Origin: Lentinus brumalis
Taxonomy: Eukaryota; Basidiomycota; Agaricomycetes; Polyporales; Polyporaceae
DNA: 64,000 nucleotides
Direction: 5' to 3'
Assembly (NCBI GenBank): GCA_001792895.1
Contig: MARA01000026.1
Span: forward strand, 62,001-126,000
The translations under genes were made by a program, and so were the position numbers. Positions 11,988 to 23,863 of the stretch are shown here, one piece after another (the stretch's first letter is position 1; every line of letters begins with the position of its first letter). The notes under the pieces are model-generated. The model had not been told where the DNA came from. It did not search any database and saw only the letters and a list, made by a program, of their open reading frames with translations.

Positions 11988-13731
11988 CACCTCTCGCATG
12001 ACCTCGCCATTCGACCTTCTGTTGTAGAAAAATCGCGCTCCGCATCATACCCGTCTTCGGACATTTCTCTCCATCTCTGCATATTCGACGTCCTATCAGC
12101 TGTGTATCTCTTCCGTCTGCTCGTCTGCGCGCTATCCTCCGTATATTCTCTTGATTACTCGTTCACGCTGCTGAACTTGCTGTATCCATAGTCGCGTACC
12201 GAAGTCCTACCCGTACCGTAGATCCTCTCGTTTGAGCTGTGCTGGCAATCGCAGTTCGCGCTAGTTGTTGCTCCTCAGTCCTTGACGCTGGTGTCCCCCG
12301 AGGCGCTCTGGCCCCGTGTGCTCTGGCCTTGGAGCCACGCGTGGCAGTCGGAGTCTGATGCATGATGCATCATGTCCCAAAAATCGAATTGCAATACACA
12401 TCCCGAATGTCTCGCCCAAATTTCTACCGAACGCCCATCGAATCGATCGCTTCTTCCGCTGCGCACGAGAACAAAGGATGAACCGTGGGCCTCGGGGAGC
12501 CCGAGCTGAGACCGCCAGCTAGCGAATGCCGTACGCTGGAAATCAGGAGAACGGGGTCCAACGGAACGCCGATCGGCGAAGAAATGCATTCCAATTTCCC
12601 GTCTCCCGTCTCCCGAAATACCGACCCATTGTCTGCCGAGAGGGGTAAGGTGCTTCACGACAAGAACGGCGTCGTACGTGTTCCTGCCTCGCGAGATGGA
12701 CCCGTCTCACGAAGAGCTTGGACATCTTTGTCCTCTGTCGCTGACGGACAATGTCAACGCATGCGAGACTCAATGAAGGGAGGCAGCGACGTGAGTAAAC
12801 ATGGCGGCTCTGTGAGATTCAAGCGCGGACAGGCGCGAGTTGGCATCTTCTGAAGCCTTTCGCCGGAAGTCCGTGTCGGGGGAGACGACGGTCGGTAGTG
12901 GCATTACGGTGTTCCAGAGGTGAAATACGGGTCTGGCCCGTGGCATGGTCATTGGGCTCCGGGCGGCGTTCGAATCACAGGGTACGGTGAGGTGAGGCCC
13001 CGCATGGCCTAAGCAGTGAGTATTGGCGCAAGTGCCCGCGCGGGTAGTGCAGCCAAGGTACCCAGATGTGGGAAGGTTCTGCCCAGTTGTGCTGCAATTG
13101 CGCAGTGTTACTCAGAAAGCAGGATGCGCGGGCAATTGGGGACCGTGATCCGCGGCTGGTCAGTCGACGTAACAGACGTTTCCCTCCGTAACTCAAGTTG
13201 CTACCAAACAGGCTGCGACTTCAGCTTTAACACGAGCAGCAAAACGCTACGTACTGTGACTGTGAAGGGTTGGTGAAGGGGACGTACATACTTACATTCC
13301 TAGTACCTACCCCACAGCCACCATCGAGGATCGGGAAAATTACCGCATTTGTCCAGATCAGCTACCACCTTTGGTTCGTCCATACCATATATAGGATATT
13401 TGAACTCCAGCCGGCCGGATTGTTTGGCCACCGCTGTGGACAATTGCATAAATTGGTTTGAGTCATCGAACGGAAGCCCAACTCAATGACCACCTTGCCT
13501 CGCCTCAGATTACTCTCCTCTCGTACGTGAGTGCGCTCGTGCGGGCACAGCGGCCCCTAGGCTTCCCAGGCCGTCCGCTAGCCATGGTCCAACAATTGCC
13601 AGCGATGCTGACCGTCTCTGTCTCTTATAGCCTCTCGCATCGTTGCTCGCCATCTAGCAACAATCACCCTCGCACACACACTCGTTAGCATTCGCATTTT
13701 CTTTGCTCCTCCATTACCTGTCCGCCTCTCC
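11988..13731. other. Intergenic, no supported gene
   Basis: About 1.7 kb between ste3.2 and the pheromone gene phb-b. Short frames on both strands show no conserved motif. I see nothing else supportable besides the phb-b promoter at the right end. Confidence 0.5.
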
Positions 13732-13920
13732 ATGGACCAATTCTCCATATTTGCACTCGACTTCGGCTCCTCCGAGGGCCATCACACAGTCTCTATCACC
13801 TCATTTCCCTCCTCCGAGGAATCCTCCTCGTACGAGCGCACCCCCGACATGTCGTTCCCTCCCGTCAACCAGGAAGTCATTCACGGGAACGGGACGTACT
13901 CATGGTGCACCATCGCCTGA
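13732..13920 (+). CDS. Pheromone precursor, CTIA type (phb-b)
   Basis: A 62-residue frame from ATGGACCAATTC, ending GTYSWCTIA before TGA. The CaaX box is C-T-I-A: Thr at the first position is tolerated in fungal pheromones. The N-terminus (MDQFSIFALDF) matches the MDxF pattern of the set. The precursor is about 20 residues longer than the others, with a Ser/Glu-rich pro-region. An acidic residue (Glu) again sits exactly 11 residues before the CaaX Cys, suggesting an 11-12 residue mature peptide ending YSWC. A GTGCGT...CACAG intron follows the stop, in the 3' UTR. It lies 1.0 kb upstream of ste3.3 on the same strand. Sequence and position suggest it forms a separate specificity class; which receptor it activates is unknown. 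Confidence 0.8.
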   Translation: MDQFSIFALDFGSSEGHHTVSITSFPSSEESSSYERTPDMSFPPVNQEVIHGNGTYSWCTIA

Positions 13921-14160
13921 TTTCAGGCTCCACCGCCCTCAGTCGTCGCTGACCCAACACGTGCGTCTCTCATTCCTCTCTGATGCAAAAAATGTGACTC
14001 ACCTCTTGTCTGCACAGCATCACCCTCGTCAGCTGCGACACTGGGTTAACTTATCCTTATTTATAGTTTGCTCTGTGTCGTCTCGAGTTTGGGCTCACGG
14101 CTGGGTTGTAAATTATTGGTCGGCCGCGCTTGAAGCGACCGGTCGACTCCGTCCGGGATC

Positions 14161-14195
14161 TGTTCGCTGTTCGCTGTTTGCTGTTTGCTGTTCGT
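14161..14195 (+). repeat. Heptamer tandem repeat
   Basis: Five imperfect copies of TGTTCGC/TGTTTGC in a row, directly visible. It lies in the non-coding stretch between phb-b and ste3.3. Confidence 0.8.
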
Positions 14196-14832
14196 TGTTG
14201 TATCATTGGCTTATTTATGATCGCCCCGAGAGTGTCGTGTATGATGTATTTATCTTCGTCCGTTCTGCATCTGTATCCGTATCGAATCGTTCTTCGTGGC
14301 AACTTCGCTGTTGTAATCCCAACTGGTGTGAGACTTGTGTGGTGATGAGGTGGATAAAGCGTACTCGCCAGAGGGTGAAGCATTGGTATCGAGGACAGAT
14401 AGTAGTGCTCAGCGCGACATCGTTGCACGCGCGACCCGTCACGCGGCGTGCAGAACGCACGGTCAGGGAGTTCACTTCGACTTCGCTGTCGCAATCGTCC
14501 TCGTCCGTGGACACAACAATCCTTGGCAGTCAGTGGTCGATGTTCGGTGGTGCATAAGAGCAGTCGGAACGCTCATGTTCGTCAAGTTGCGCGTGGCATG
14601 TCAGGCTGGCCCATCGTATGAAGTTTCCGGCTTGTGGCCGAGCACTTCTTGTCATAACGTAGAGCTAGCCAAAATCGCCAGGACGACAGCCGCAAAAGGG
14701 CATCAATAGGAAGATCGAGGAGGAGTGGCCACACGAACATGAGAGTCCAATTGTTCGTCCGGCGACTTTACGAAGCGCCCATGCTGCCGCGCCCTCACGT
14801 GACCGTTTGGCAAGGCCATTGTCCGCACCGAG

Positions 14833-14840
14833 TCCTTTGT
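14833..14840 (+). promoter_or_regulatory. HMG-box-type element upstream of ste3.3
   Basis: TCCTTTGT, 86-93 bases before the ste3.3 ATG, same orientation as at the other two receptors. Role inferred from the ACAAAGG sites known for fungal HMG-domain mating regulators. Confidence 0.5.
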
Positions 14841-14925
14841 CCTCTAACCGCTACTGCCAGCTCAAAACGATGGACGTCCCTTCGCCTTCCCGCATTCGCG
14901 TCTGCTGGCTCGCGTTGCTGCCGTT

Positions 14926-16657
14926 ATGCTCGCTGACCCCACATACCCACTGCTGCCCGTCTTCGCCTTCCTCGGCTTCGTCGTTGGACTCATCCCTCTA
15001 CCCTGGCATCTGCAAGCATGGAACGCTGGCACCTGCGTCTACATGATCTGGGCTTCGTTCGCTTGCCTCATTCAGTTTGTGAACGCTATCGTATGGAAAG
15101 ACACTGCGCTCAGTGTCGCGCCAGTTTGGTGTGATATTAGTAAGTCTCGCAGTGTCCTCTTCGTCTCGCGTGCAGGCTCCGTGCGCGCACTGAAGATCAG
15201 GAAGAGCACATGTGCTTGTACTTTTGACCGCACTCCTACGAGCCATGCACTCTTCTGGCTCCTCGTTACAATAATCTGAAACTGACACTCATTAACAGCT
15301 ACAAAATTCATCATCGGCGCCGGCGTTGGCATCCCTGCCTCAACGCTCTGTATCAACCGCCGTCTTTACAAGATTACCTCTGTGCAGTCTGTCTCGGTAA
15401 CACCGGACGAGGTACGTCGCGATCTCCGGTACCAAGCTCACCTCAAGTGACACTCATCTCCCCGCAGAAACGTCGCACGGTCATCATAGACCTCTTGATT
15501 TCTGTCGGACTGCCCGTGTTGGTTATGATCATGCGTGAGTAATCATTCTGCTTCTCTCTTCATTTGCCCTGAGATTTGCTCTCCGCAGATTACGTCGTGC
15601 AAGGGCATCGATTCAACATCCTCGAGGGTGTCGGCTGCCTCCCGGAGATCTACAACACGCCTCCCGCCTACCCCTTGGTCTTCATGTGGCCTCCTCTCAT
15701 CGGCTGCGTCTCCTTTGTTTATGCAGGTGAGTTCGGTTTCGAGCCCTTCTGTGCGTCGTACTGACAACCTCCGGTAGTTTTGACGCTACTCGGGTTCATG
15801 AGACACCGCATCCAGTTTAGCGAGGTCATCACGTCCAAGGGCGGCGGCATGACGATTAGTCGCTACTTCCGCCTCATGCTTCTCTCGATCTCGGAGATGG
15901 TCTGCACGATCCCCATCGGCGCATACAGCATATACATCAACACCGCCGGCGTGAACCTCGCACCCTGGATCTCGTGGGAGGACACGCACCACAACTTCTC
16001 GCACGTCGAGATGGTCCCTGCGCTCTTCTGGCGCACGAATCGCTCGTTCCTCATCTCTGTCGTCATGGGCCAGTGGGTCTATATCTTCGCCGCGTTCCTC
16101 TTCTTCGCGCTGTTCGGTTTCGCGGATGAGGCGATCCGGCATTACAAGATGGCCTTCTGGTGGGTGATGAAGTGGTTCGGTGTCCGCCCCAAGCCCAAAA
16201 AGCACACGAAGATGCCCTTCTGCAAGCTCGCCGGGATCTCCGGGTACGTTCAGCGCGTGTGCTCGTCCCCTTGGTGTGCATTGGCTCATGAACTTCATCT
16301 GTCAGGTCGAGCATTGCCAACTCCTCTCCGTCATCTCCGGACTTCCAGAACCTCCCTCCCTACTCGCCGCCTTCATCGGGACCCTATGCGACTCGGAAGC
16401 GCCCAGAGTCACTGTCGCCGTCTCTCGCAGGCAGCTTCGGCGACACCGACCTCGAGAGGGGCGTTGTCGACGCCAAGTCCCCCGGGGCTCACAGCGACTG
16501 CTCGACCTCGACCGAGTACGAGGAGTGCGTCGATGATGCCATCATCATCATCGGCGACGAGTGTCCGCCGAGCACCCGCCAACCCCCGACGGGACCCTCA
16601 GCCGCCCTCCAGCTGCTGTCGTTCCCTCATTCCACAGACCATTTTCACCGCCGGTGA
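14926..16657 (+). CDS. STE3-type pheromone receptor (ste3.3)
   Basis: Model join(14926..15139,15299..15411,15468..15534,15589..15726,15778..16243,16306..16657), 449 residues, all phases consistent. Ste3 signatures: PLPWHLQAWN after helix 1, WCDI, YVVQGHRFNILEGVGCLP, SRYFRLMLLS, LAPWISWEDTHHNF. The cytoplasmic tail contains SPSSPDFQNLPPYSPP, an acidic stretch near the end and a run of four Ile. Compared with ste3.1 and ste3.2, it has one extra intron (after codon DE, 15412..15467) and a long first intron (159 nt), while the other intron positions and phases are shared; exon 4 is again 138 nt. This marks it as a more distant paralogue. It lies downstream of pheromone gene phb-b. The gene is intact. 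Confidence 0.95.
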
Positions 16658-18128
16658 TGTGGCCTGGCGACCCCCATCTGTCCCCTGGGACGATGCCCCG
16701 AAAGGGATCTGCCGGTTCGATATCGATCATGGTCCATACAGAGACGAAGGTCTTCTGAAAACGCGTTTCTCGTGCTCGCACACACTCACTCACTCTCCCT
16801 CTCGTCTACTATACTACTCGCAATCTGCTCGACTCATCACACCATCCACGCTCAACGACCACGCAATCTTCTCAAGCTGTACCACTAGCACCGTATACCT
16901 CTCCTGCATCTCGCTTGCTCCTGTGTATTCGTATCCTTATTCGCACTAGATGTGCTCTGCTGGTCCAAGTGCCGCCTTCCTCGTTCCCTGTAGCTATCCG
17001 TCATCGTGCACTCTCGCTCTCTTGCTTACCGCTGTCTCTTCTATCGTACCAGCTGAAATCTGAAATACACTCTCGTTTTCTTATCCTTCCTTGCTCGATC
17101 GACTAGGCCGTTAGAACCTTTCACGCTGCGAACGGCTGTTGCAGACCCCAATCGTCAAGGCCGTGCGTTCACTTGACCGAGTTATCAAGGTGGTAGCTTT
17201 TCGTAAGTAGCCCTTGCGTCCTGGTTACTTTCGTTGATGATGCTCGATTGATAGTCAGTGTACCGCATCGTTGGCAACACACGTCGCGCATATAGAACGC
17301 CTCTGTCGGGAGACCCTCACCATGCCAGTGCTGGACGAAGACGTCGTACGAGCTACTCTGTCCGCACACACGGAACTTGAGGCTCGAAGCTTGTAGCTTG
17401 AGTCTTGATGTGCGCATTGAAGGTCAGCACTCGGCCGAGCGGTGGTATCACTTGCGCGTTTTGCAATAATGAACATACTCGTATGCGCACATACGGAGGA
17501 ATACGATGAAATACAATCGCGATACACGGCGGTCTATACAGTACGCTTCCGGACAAAATCGTACAATGCAGGGTTTAGCTTACATGTCGTCATTGAGGCT
17601 CTTCTTGGAATTAGACGTATCGGTCGACGGTACTACCATTGAGAATCTCCTTGCATGAGACTGGAATTATCACTGTGCCATCCCTTACACACCGCACTTC
17701 ATGGATACCGCCCGAAGGGCTCGTTCAGATCTGAGCGTAGATGTCAATTCACGAGGAACGGTTACTGGTCGATGTCCGCCTCAGCCTCCTCTTCGCCTTC
17801 CAGAACCAAACATTGCCTCCATTCTGCGGTTACGGTGACTGTCCGAGATGAGATGTAGGCTGAATTCTCAAAAGCGAACTTGGTTTGGGCAGTCCGCTCA
17901 GGGTGTGCACCTGTGTGCACGTACCTCGTCGGATGCCAGCGAGGGGTGTACTCATCTTGACCCGATCTTCATCAGAATACCCGTACCAGCACGTACGTAC
18001 ACCTCGCGTTCGCCAACACCGTATTTTCCTTGCCTCAAGACGCATGACTCGATGGAGACCTGAAGCGGAGTCAGCAGTGCCAGCTGGACATATCGGCGGA
18101 CAAGGAAAAGCCGAACATGGCGACGTAC
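16658..18128. other. Intergenic, no supported gene
   Basis: About 1.5 kb between the ends of two convergent genes (ste3.3 and the F-box gene). No coding sequence, RNA gene or repeat that I can support. Confidence 0.5.
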
Positions 18129-19848
18129 TCAAGGCTCACGACGCCCATCGTGAGCTGACAGCGAACACATCTCCTGAAATACCGCCCTCCAGGCGGGATT
18201 GAGAGCCGTGTGGAGCTCCGATGGGGATTCGAGATGGGGAAAGAGACGGAGGAGGTAGAGCGCCCACGCCCGCGTGCGGTCGGAAGAAAGTGGCACGGGA
18301 AATTGCACGGAAAGGTCGATGATCAGCGAGCTCAATCCATGTGAGGAAGGTTCCGACGGCGGAGGATCCTCGTGCGGCGCGATATCCGCATCGAGCTCGA
18401 GGTACGGCAGCGAAAGATGGCGCAGGCGAGGGCAGGATTTCCAGAAGTGGTGGAGGACATTCGCCGAAGGAGCGGGTGTAGCTACGTCCCACACTCCAGC
18501 GATTGCGAATGCTTCGAGGTCTCTCCATGCGCCAGCAAACATCGCGAGATCGTCTTCTGTTAGCGGCGTGTCGACGTCATCTGGCATGCTGAGCCGGAAC
18601 AGGGTCACGCCGGGAAGCTGGAGGAGGAGGGGACGAAGAACGCTCGTCAGATCCCTGGGCGTCCATGGAAAGTAGCGCTTGAAGTTCAACACGATCGATC
18701 GCAGCGACTCGGGAGATACTGCATTCGCAGCAGCTTTCACGCATGCAATGTGGTCGACATCCTCGTGCTCCTGATATCCAGTAAGCGTGATGTCGAGCCA
18801 CCCTAGAGAGGCAGCCCGCATGGGAAGAAGGAGTTGCAGCAAGTTTGGGGCTCTACCGATCAGAACGAGTTCTTCGAGGTGCGATGCGTCGTACGGTCCC
18901 GGGAGTTGGGAGGTAGAAACAGACGGAGAGCCAACACGAAGAGATACCGAGCGGAGGGTCGTTATTTGCACGAGCTGGGGGAGTACTGAGGGTTCGACGT
19001 CGCAAAAGAGTTCGACCTTCCGGAGGCACCTGAACGAGGAAAGCACTGTCGTCGCTCCAGGCGTCCACCAGGCGGCGCCCCGAATCGTGAGCGTCTTGAG
19101 GCCGGGTGACTGAGCTGCCGCGCTGCGTAACGCCTCCAGTTCAGCGCCACCATGATCCGCTTCATCCGAGAACCAGCTGAAATCCAGCTCCACAGTGGCG
19201 AGGTTGGGAGAGAAGAGCACTGCAAACTGTGAACCGTCCCCATCCAAAGGGGTCCAGCGTAGTTGACGCAGAGATGGAAACAGGGTGTCCTCGTGGAACT
19301 CCCTGCATAACACGGAGAAGAGCAGAGGGATGTCCCTCCAGACCGGCCCGGACTGAGACAATCCATAAACATACGAGGTGTATGAGCGGAATCGCTCCCG
19401 CCGGACAGCATCACGGTACGTCTCCGCAGCCAGTACCTGCAACAGACCGTTCAATAAGAGTCCGCGCTGGTGCGATGGGATTGGCATCACTTACGGCGGC
19501 ACAGTACCCCTCCATTTGCTCACGTTTCCGTGGATAGGGAAGGTCGGCAGGAGATAGGAGATGCCATATCGGAAGTACAGAGGCTAGCTCCCGCCACAAG
19601 ACTCGCAACGCCGGATTACTGAAAGCCTGGCAAACACGAGCACAACGTGCTAGGTCATCATTCTGGAGTCGTCCGTAGGGAGGAGCGTCGTTGTACAAGT
19701 ATGAGTGGTGGGTATTGAAGATGTTGCGTAGGATGTAGTCGTTGCTTAACACTTGAGCTGCTGATGAAGACAGTCTCAAGGCATCCATGGCTTCATATAG
19801 CTCGGACATGGCTAGAATATGGAGCTCATCAGTATGCTTCCAGTGCAA
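18129..19848 (-). CDS. F-box protein, 2 exons
   Basis: Model complement(join(18129..19436,19495..19848)), up to 553 residues; a later in-frame ATG at 19809 would give 540. An F-box-like N-terminus is visible: ILRNIFNTHH, then LARCARVCQAFSNPALRVLW, about residues 35-80. The intron is phase 0 with GTAAGT donor and TTGCAG acceptor. The remainder is a leucine-rich solenoid-like region (SLRQLRWTPLDG, LKTLTIRG, LRHLSLPYLEL) ending LYLLRLFPHLESP. This architecture suits an SCF substrate adaptor; the target is unknown. The degenerate copy at 45.3-46.3 kb is its closest relative in the window, sharing SxPALRxLW and the LRxLxLPYL and MLRLFP blocks. It is a different subfamily from the genes at 0.1, 20.6, 43.1 and 46.5 kb. 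Confidence 0.75.
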
Positions 19849-20590
19849 TCAATGATCAATCGTGTGATGGGAGTCTGTCTCACTCTTTGACCCTTCAGAG
19901 TCAGGATGACTAGTCATCGGGATGGATCCGGAGGCGCAGACAGAGGACATGAGTTAGTGTGTCCGAAAGCGAATTGTAAATTTGAAGCTTGGAGCTTGGG
20001 GTCGGAGCGCAGGTCGCGAAATCGCCCTATTCAAATTTCAGATGTCACGGTCTCCTTCCCAAGCTACGAAGTCCGTTCGTCAGTTCGAAAGTCGAAGATG
20101 TGCAGCCGCAATGCAAGTACCGTATCCTGAGGTTGGGCAACGAGGATGAGGATATGGATGCAAGGCTCCGAAGGTGAGTGTTCAACGTTCAACGTTAAAA
20201 CTTTAAAGTTCAAGAATCAATGCAATGTTTCGGCGTCTAGACTTCCTTCTTGGGCGAAGATCCGGCGCGTATCAATTACTGACCTTCACGACGACGACTA
20301 CTTAGTGCCGGTGTTTTGAAGCATGTCATTGATGTAAGTACTAGTTTGTTGCGCCGCGAGAAGCACTTTGGTCAGAGACTGGTAAAATCCGAGGGCACGG
20401 CACGCTGGTACGACATGCGATGTGCGACCGCCGCGTAGTACGAGTAGTGTGGCAGACGATGACGAACGTGGCAGGTCAAGAAGATACCTTATGTTATGTA
20501 GCTTGGCAGCACTTCACAAGTGCCAATAATTATGCAGAAGTAGAAAAACGAACAGCCTTCATAAAATACAACCCGCTGCCAATTCCTGCC
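19849..20590. other. Intergenic, small repeats
   Basis: About 740 bases. Near 20185-20215 there is a short GTTCAAC tandem duplication followed by the palindrome AACTTTAAAGTT. No gene is evident. Confidence 0.5.
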
Positions 20591-22142
20591 TTACTGCGAG
20601 TCCGTATTGCAACGACACGGCGGCTTGACCACCAGGGACTTGAGCGAAGGCAGGATCTTCTGCAGGGCCAACGCCTTATCGCGAACGCTGGCGTTGCAGA
20701 CGCATTTCGCTGCGTCGCTTGGTGCCGGCTTGAGGGGCTTCTGACATTCCCTGGCAAAGCGGTCGAGACGTATGACCCTGCTACTTGAGTCCAACTCGAT
20801 CCTAAACAGCGTCAACGGAAGGTCACGTATCGTGCTGACGATACGCGACTACAGTACAAAAACGAGTCAAGTCAGGATCTCAGCACTGACAAGTATAGGT
20901 ATACGCACGAAGAGGTGGTCCAGATCGGTGTCGGGATCCATGACAATCGCGAGCTCAAGCTCACGAATGTAAGATGACGTTCCGGAGCGGAGCAAGATAG
21001 TCTCGAGGCTGCCTTCCGTCTCTGAGATGACACTCGACGAATCGACTTCGAGTTTGAGGGATTCGGGGCGAGCACGGGACAGGACGTCCACGAGCAGCGC
21101 TATATCGCCTGCCTGGTGCCGCCGGGACGCGTGCACGGTGAGGTTCGCGACATGGCAGCGAAGCGAGACCACAAAGAGGTCCACCGTCCTCCCCTCCAAG
21201 CTGTCGAGCTTTGGCCAGCAGCCCGTGCGATGCTGCCCCTCCTGGTTGAGCCACGACATCCCTGGCAGGATATCGTCGTCCATCGCGGCACCACAACGGA
21301 CGTCGAGCGATGACAGGTTTGGAAACGCGACGATGTACGGGGTGATATCGGGGATGAGATGGAGGAGGACCCGGAGACGCTTGACGTTCGGGTAGATCGT
21401 GCGGTGCTTTCGCGCCTGGAACCACGTCCCGCTAAGCTCTGTGAGGGTGCTGGCGGAGCCACGCAGGAGGCTGATGGGATCCGCGAGGCCGTCGCTGACC
21501 TGGCCCTCATGCCAGCGTCGTACGACGACGGGCGGATGGAGAGAAGCTGTGATCAGGCGAGATCGCATTCTCGTGAGCATGTGCACGCAGGGTTCGGGAT
21601 TCTCCGGATCCCTGCTAAGGGAGAAGTCGAGGTGCTTGAGACACGTTAGCGCTGCGAAGGCACGCGGTAGGCGCGAGTCGGACGCGAGGAGCTCATCGGC
21701 ATTCTGCAGGACGAGTCGTTCTAGGTGAGTGACACCGATGATCAGCTTGACGAGAGAGGAGGCCGCGTCTTCGGGGAGAGGGCCGCATTCGATGGCTAGG
21801 CAACGCCGTAGGAGCGGTAGCCGGTGACCGCCATCGGCGCGCATGAAGAGGGAGAAGGACATCACATGGCCAGCGTTCCGTAGCGTAACCTGCTGATTGA
21901 GCAAATGCCTGGCCGCTGCGGCGCGCAATGTTCGGCACGTCTGGCTCATCGAGGAGATGCCAGGCAGATCGCCATGGGCTTCCTGCATGTCGATGATTGC
22001 TAGAACAACATCGTAAGGGATCTTCGTCTGCATTTCGCGGCTGCTACAAGATTGTACGTCAGTCCCAGATTCAGCGGTAAGAACCTTTGCATCGAACTTA
22101 CTAGCCGCGCCCGACGCAGTGACTACGATCGTCAAATGGCAT
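20591..22142 (-). CDS. F-box/leucine-rich-repeat-like protein, 3 exons
   Basis: Model complement(join(20591..20848,20909..22043,22102..22142)), 477 residues. A 41-nt first exon (MPFDDRSHCVG) joins in frame through a 58-nt intron to the F-box region (KIPYDVVLAIIDMQ, then SMSQTCRTLR). The body is leucine-rich (AFAALTCLKHLDF, FPNLSSLDVRCG). The last intron has donor GTGCGT directly after a Phe codon, and the last exon reads STIRDLPLTLFRIEL, matching the last exon of the 43.1-kb paralogue (VAELPLTSFKIHL). An intron at the same place and phase is present in the 46.5-kb gene. This shared structure is strong support for the model. Expected role: substrate-binding subunit of an SCF ubiquitin ligase; target unknown. 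Confidence 0.75.
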
Positions 22143-23148
22143 GAGTGGGAGTTGATGGGGTAAAGCCGTTGGTCAAGAAAACCCAGCAGCAACAATATAT
22201 GCTCATTGCTGGCATCGTGGTAGCGGGGAGGCTTCAATGGGCAAGAAGCAAGGGTTGTCGTTAACAAGCATGTCAATAGACGCCGCAGGCCACTCACCTG
22301 GTTGAGATTTTGCATGCTTGTACTCAGCGCACTCTTCGGAGCAGACTGAATTCTTAAGGCAATCCGCGCGGAAGGTGTTACTAGATCGCCTTGTTCCCAT
22401 GCGATGTCTGCATGACTAGTACTCCGAGTTGGCGCAAGTGAAGTCCGAAACGCTCACAAGGTGACGACCTACGTTTGCACTCGCAAGAAATACGATGAGC
22501 CATGCGTGGCCGACTCGCTTCCCGCACAAGCCTCGTCCTATTGATGACGTCCTGAGTGAACAGGTTACCACTTCAGGCCCTTGGTGTACGTCTCGCGGGT
22601 ATGAGCGGCGCAGCACCGTCGTGCGCATCGGTAGGGTCGGGTGGGGTGTGTGGGTTGCGCTACATTTCGCAACGTGGCCGCGGGGGTTTGGGGGGACTCA
22701 TCCAAGACAGTACATCATCCGAAGGCGACCAAGAGGAACGCTAACTGGGGAGCGCGGATGGGGGCCGAGATACTTGGCTTGCCATCGTGACACCCAGCGG
22801 ACCAGTCAGCCCATGACGGGAAGCGCGAGAAGGGGAGATGTTGTCACGAAGAGTGGGGACCTTGTCACCATGTATGAACTGACTGAGGTGCAGCTATAGG
22901 AAGACACGGCATGCGAGAAAATGATAACAGTGTAGGCGGGACACTCACTGTGATGGGCACCCGGTGCCGTCTCCTTCGGATCCTATCACCACATCCTCAG
23001 CATGCAACTCGTGCTGCCTTGGCCCCTATCAAGGCGCATATACCCAGTGAATCGTCCAAGAATGAGAGAGAAGGAGGAATGATAGCGAATAGCGAGAGCA
23101 AGGCGTATAAGTGAATACGGCACAGCGGTGCACATGATACGGTAGTGT
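22143..23148. other. Intergenic, no supported gene
   Basis: About 1 kb between the F-box gene start and the 3' end of the uS19m gene. No supported feature. Confidence 0.5.
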
Positions 23149-23615
23149 CTACTTGTTCTTCGTCTGCCTGTCGAGACGCGTCAGGAAGCACAGGCGAGGA
23201 GATGGATATGAGTACGCACTTGTATGTGAAACGTTTCCTCGTGATGGCAAACTCGCCCAGCTTGTGCCCAACCATGTCCTGCGTCACCGTCACCGGGATG
23301 TAGTCCTTCCCGTTGTGCACCATGAACCGGATACTATCATATACACAGAAAATCCATCAGTTTTAGCGCATATAACCGCGTGAAGTTATAACGAAGGCTG
23401 ACACGCACCCAATGAAGTTAGGGAGGATGGTGCACGACCGCGCCTGGGTCTTGATCGCAATGTTGTTCTCAAGGGCGTGCTTGAGGTTAGGGAACGCGAC
23501 GAAGAACGGTCCTGCAGCGCATACAGTCAGTCAGAGCATGTCCCGCGCACAGAACGAACAGAAACGCACCCTTCCATGCCGACCGTCCGCCCTGCACAAC
23601 CGCCGTCGGCCACAT
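23149..23615 (-). CDS. RSM19: Mitochondrial small-subunit ribosomal protein uS19m
   Basis: Model complement(join(23149..23167,23220..23333,23409..23511,23570..23615)), 93 residues, close to the 91 of yeast Rsm19. uS19 sits in the head of the mitochondrial small ribosomal subunit. Recognisable blocks: RSAWKGPFFV near the N-terminus, [47 protein letters not shown] and the C-terminus QTKNK. The last exon is only 19 nt and supplies the final five residues after completing a Lys codon; without it the protein would run into intron. The first exon ([10 protein letters not shown]) could serve as a mitochondrial presequence-like start. All exon phases agree. It is transcribed divergently from a membrane-protein gene whose first coding ATG is about 250 bases away, so they may share a promoter. 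A housekeeping gene, probably a flank of the mating-type block. Confidence 0.9.
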
Positions 23616-23863
23616 CGTCGAAAAGCAAAGTATGGGCGTCTCTCGCTCGCTCCTTCCGGCACGGTATGTCACGGCGTCACGCAGTGAGGTCAGAGCGTGA
23701 CCGCAGTCACCTCCAGGCTCTGAGCCTCAAGTGACCGCGAACCGTGCCTTGGTGCCCTCCCGTCCGAACTTCGCTGCTCGTCGTCGTCCAGCACGACGTG
23801 CTCGCACTCATTCTCCATGTCCCGCTCCCAACCGTCTTTTACGCTCCAACCAACCTCGCTGTA

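Larger units (their letters stand above)
13921..14925. other. 3' UTR of phb-b and promoter of ste3.3
   Basis: About 1 kb. It contains the post-stop intron of phb-b, a heptamer tandem repeat at 14161-14195, and the promoter of ste3.3. ATG triplets at 14781 and 14870 precede the ste3.3 start and could form upstream ORFs if transcription begins before them. Confidence 0.5.

Noticed and set aside
10970..12082. Long (370-codon) minus-strand frame
   Set aside because: Antisense to ste3.2; Arg/Glu-rich composition typical of a shadow of GC-rich coding sequence.
12163..12363. 66-codon minus-strand frame tested as a pheromone gene
   Set aside because: It ends SSAA without a CaaX cysteine and has no acidic pro-region or MDxF start.
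12960..13010. GTTCGAATC, like a tRNA T-loop
   Set aside because: No acceptor-stem pairing or anticodon arm can be folded around it.
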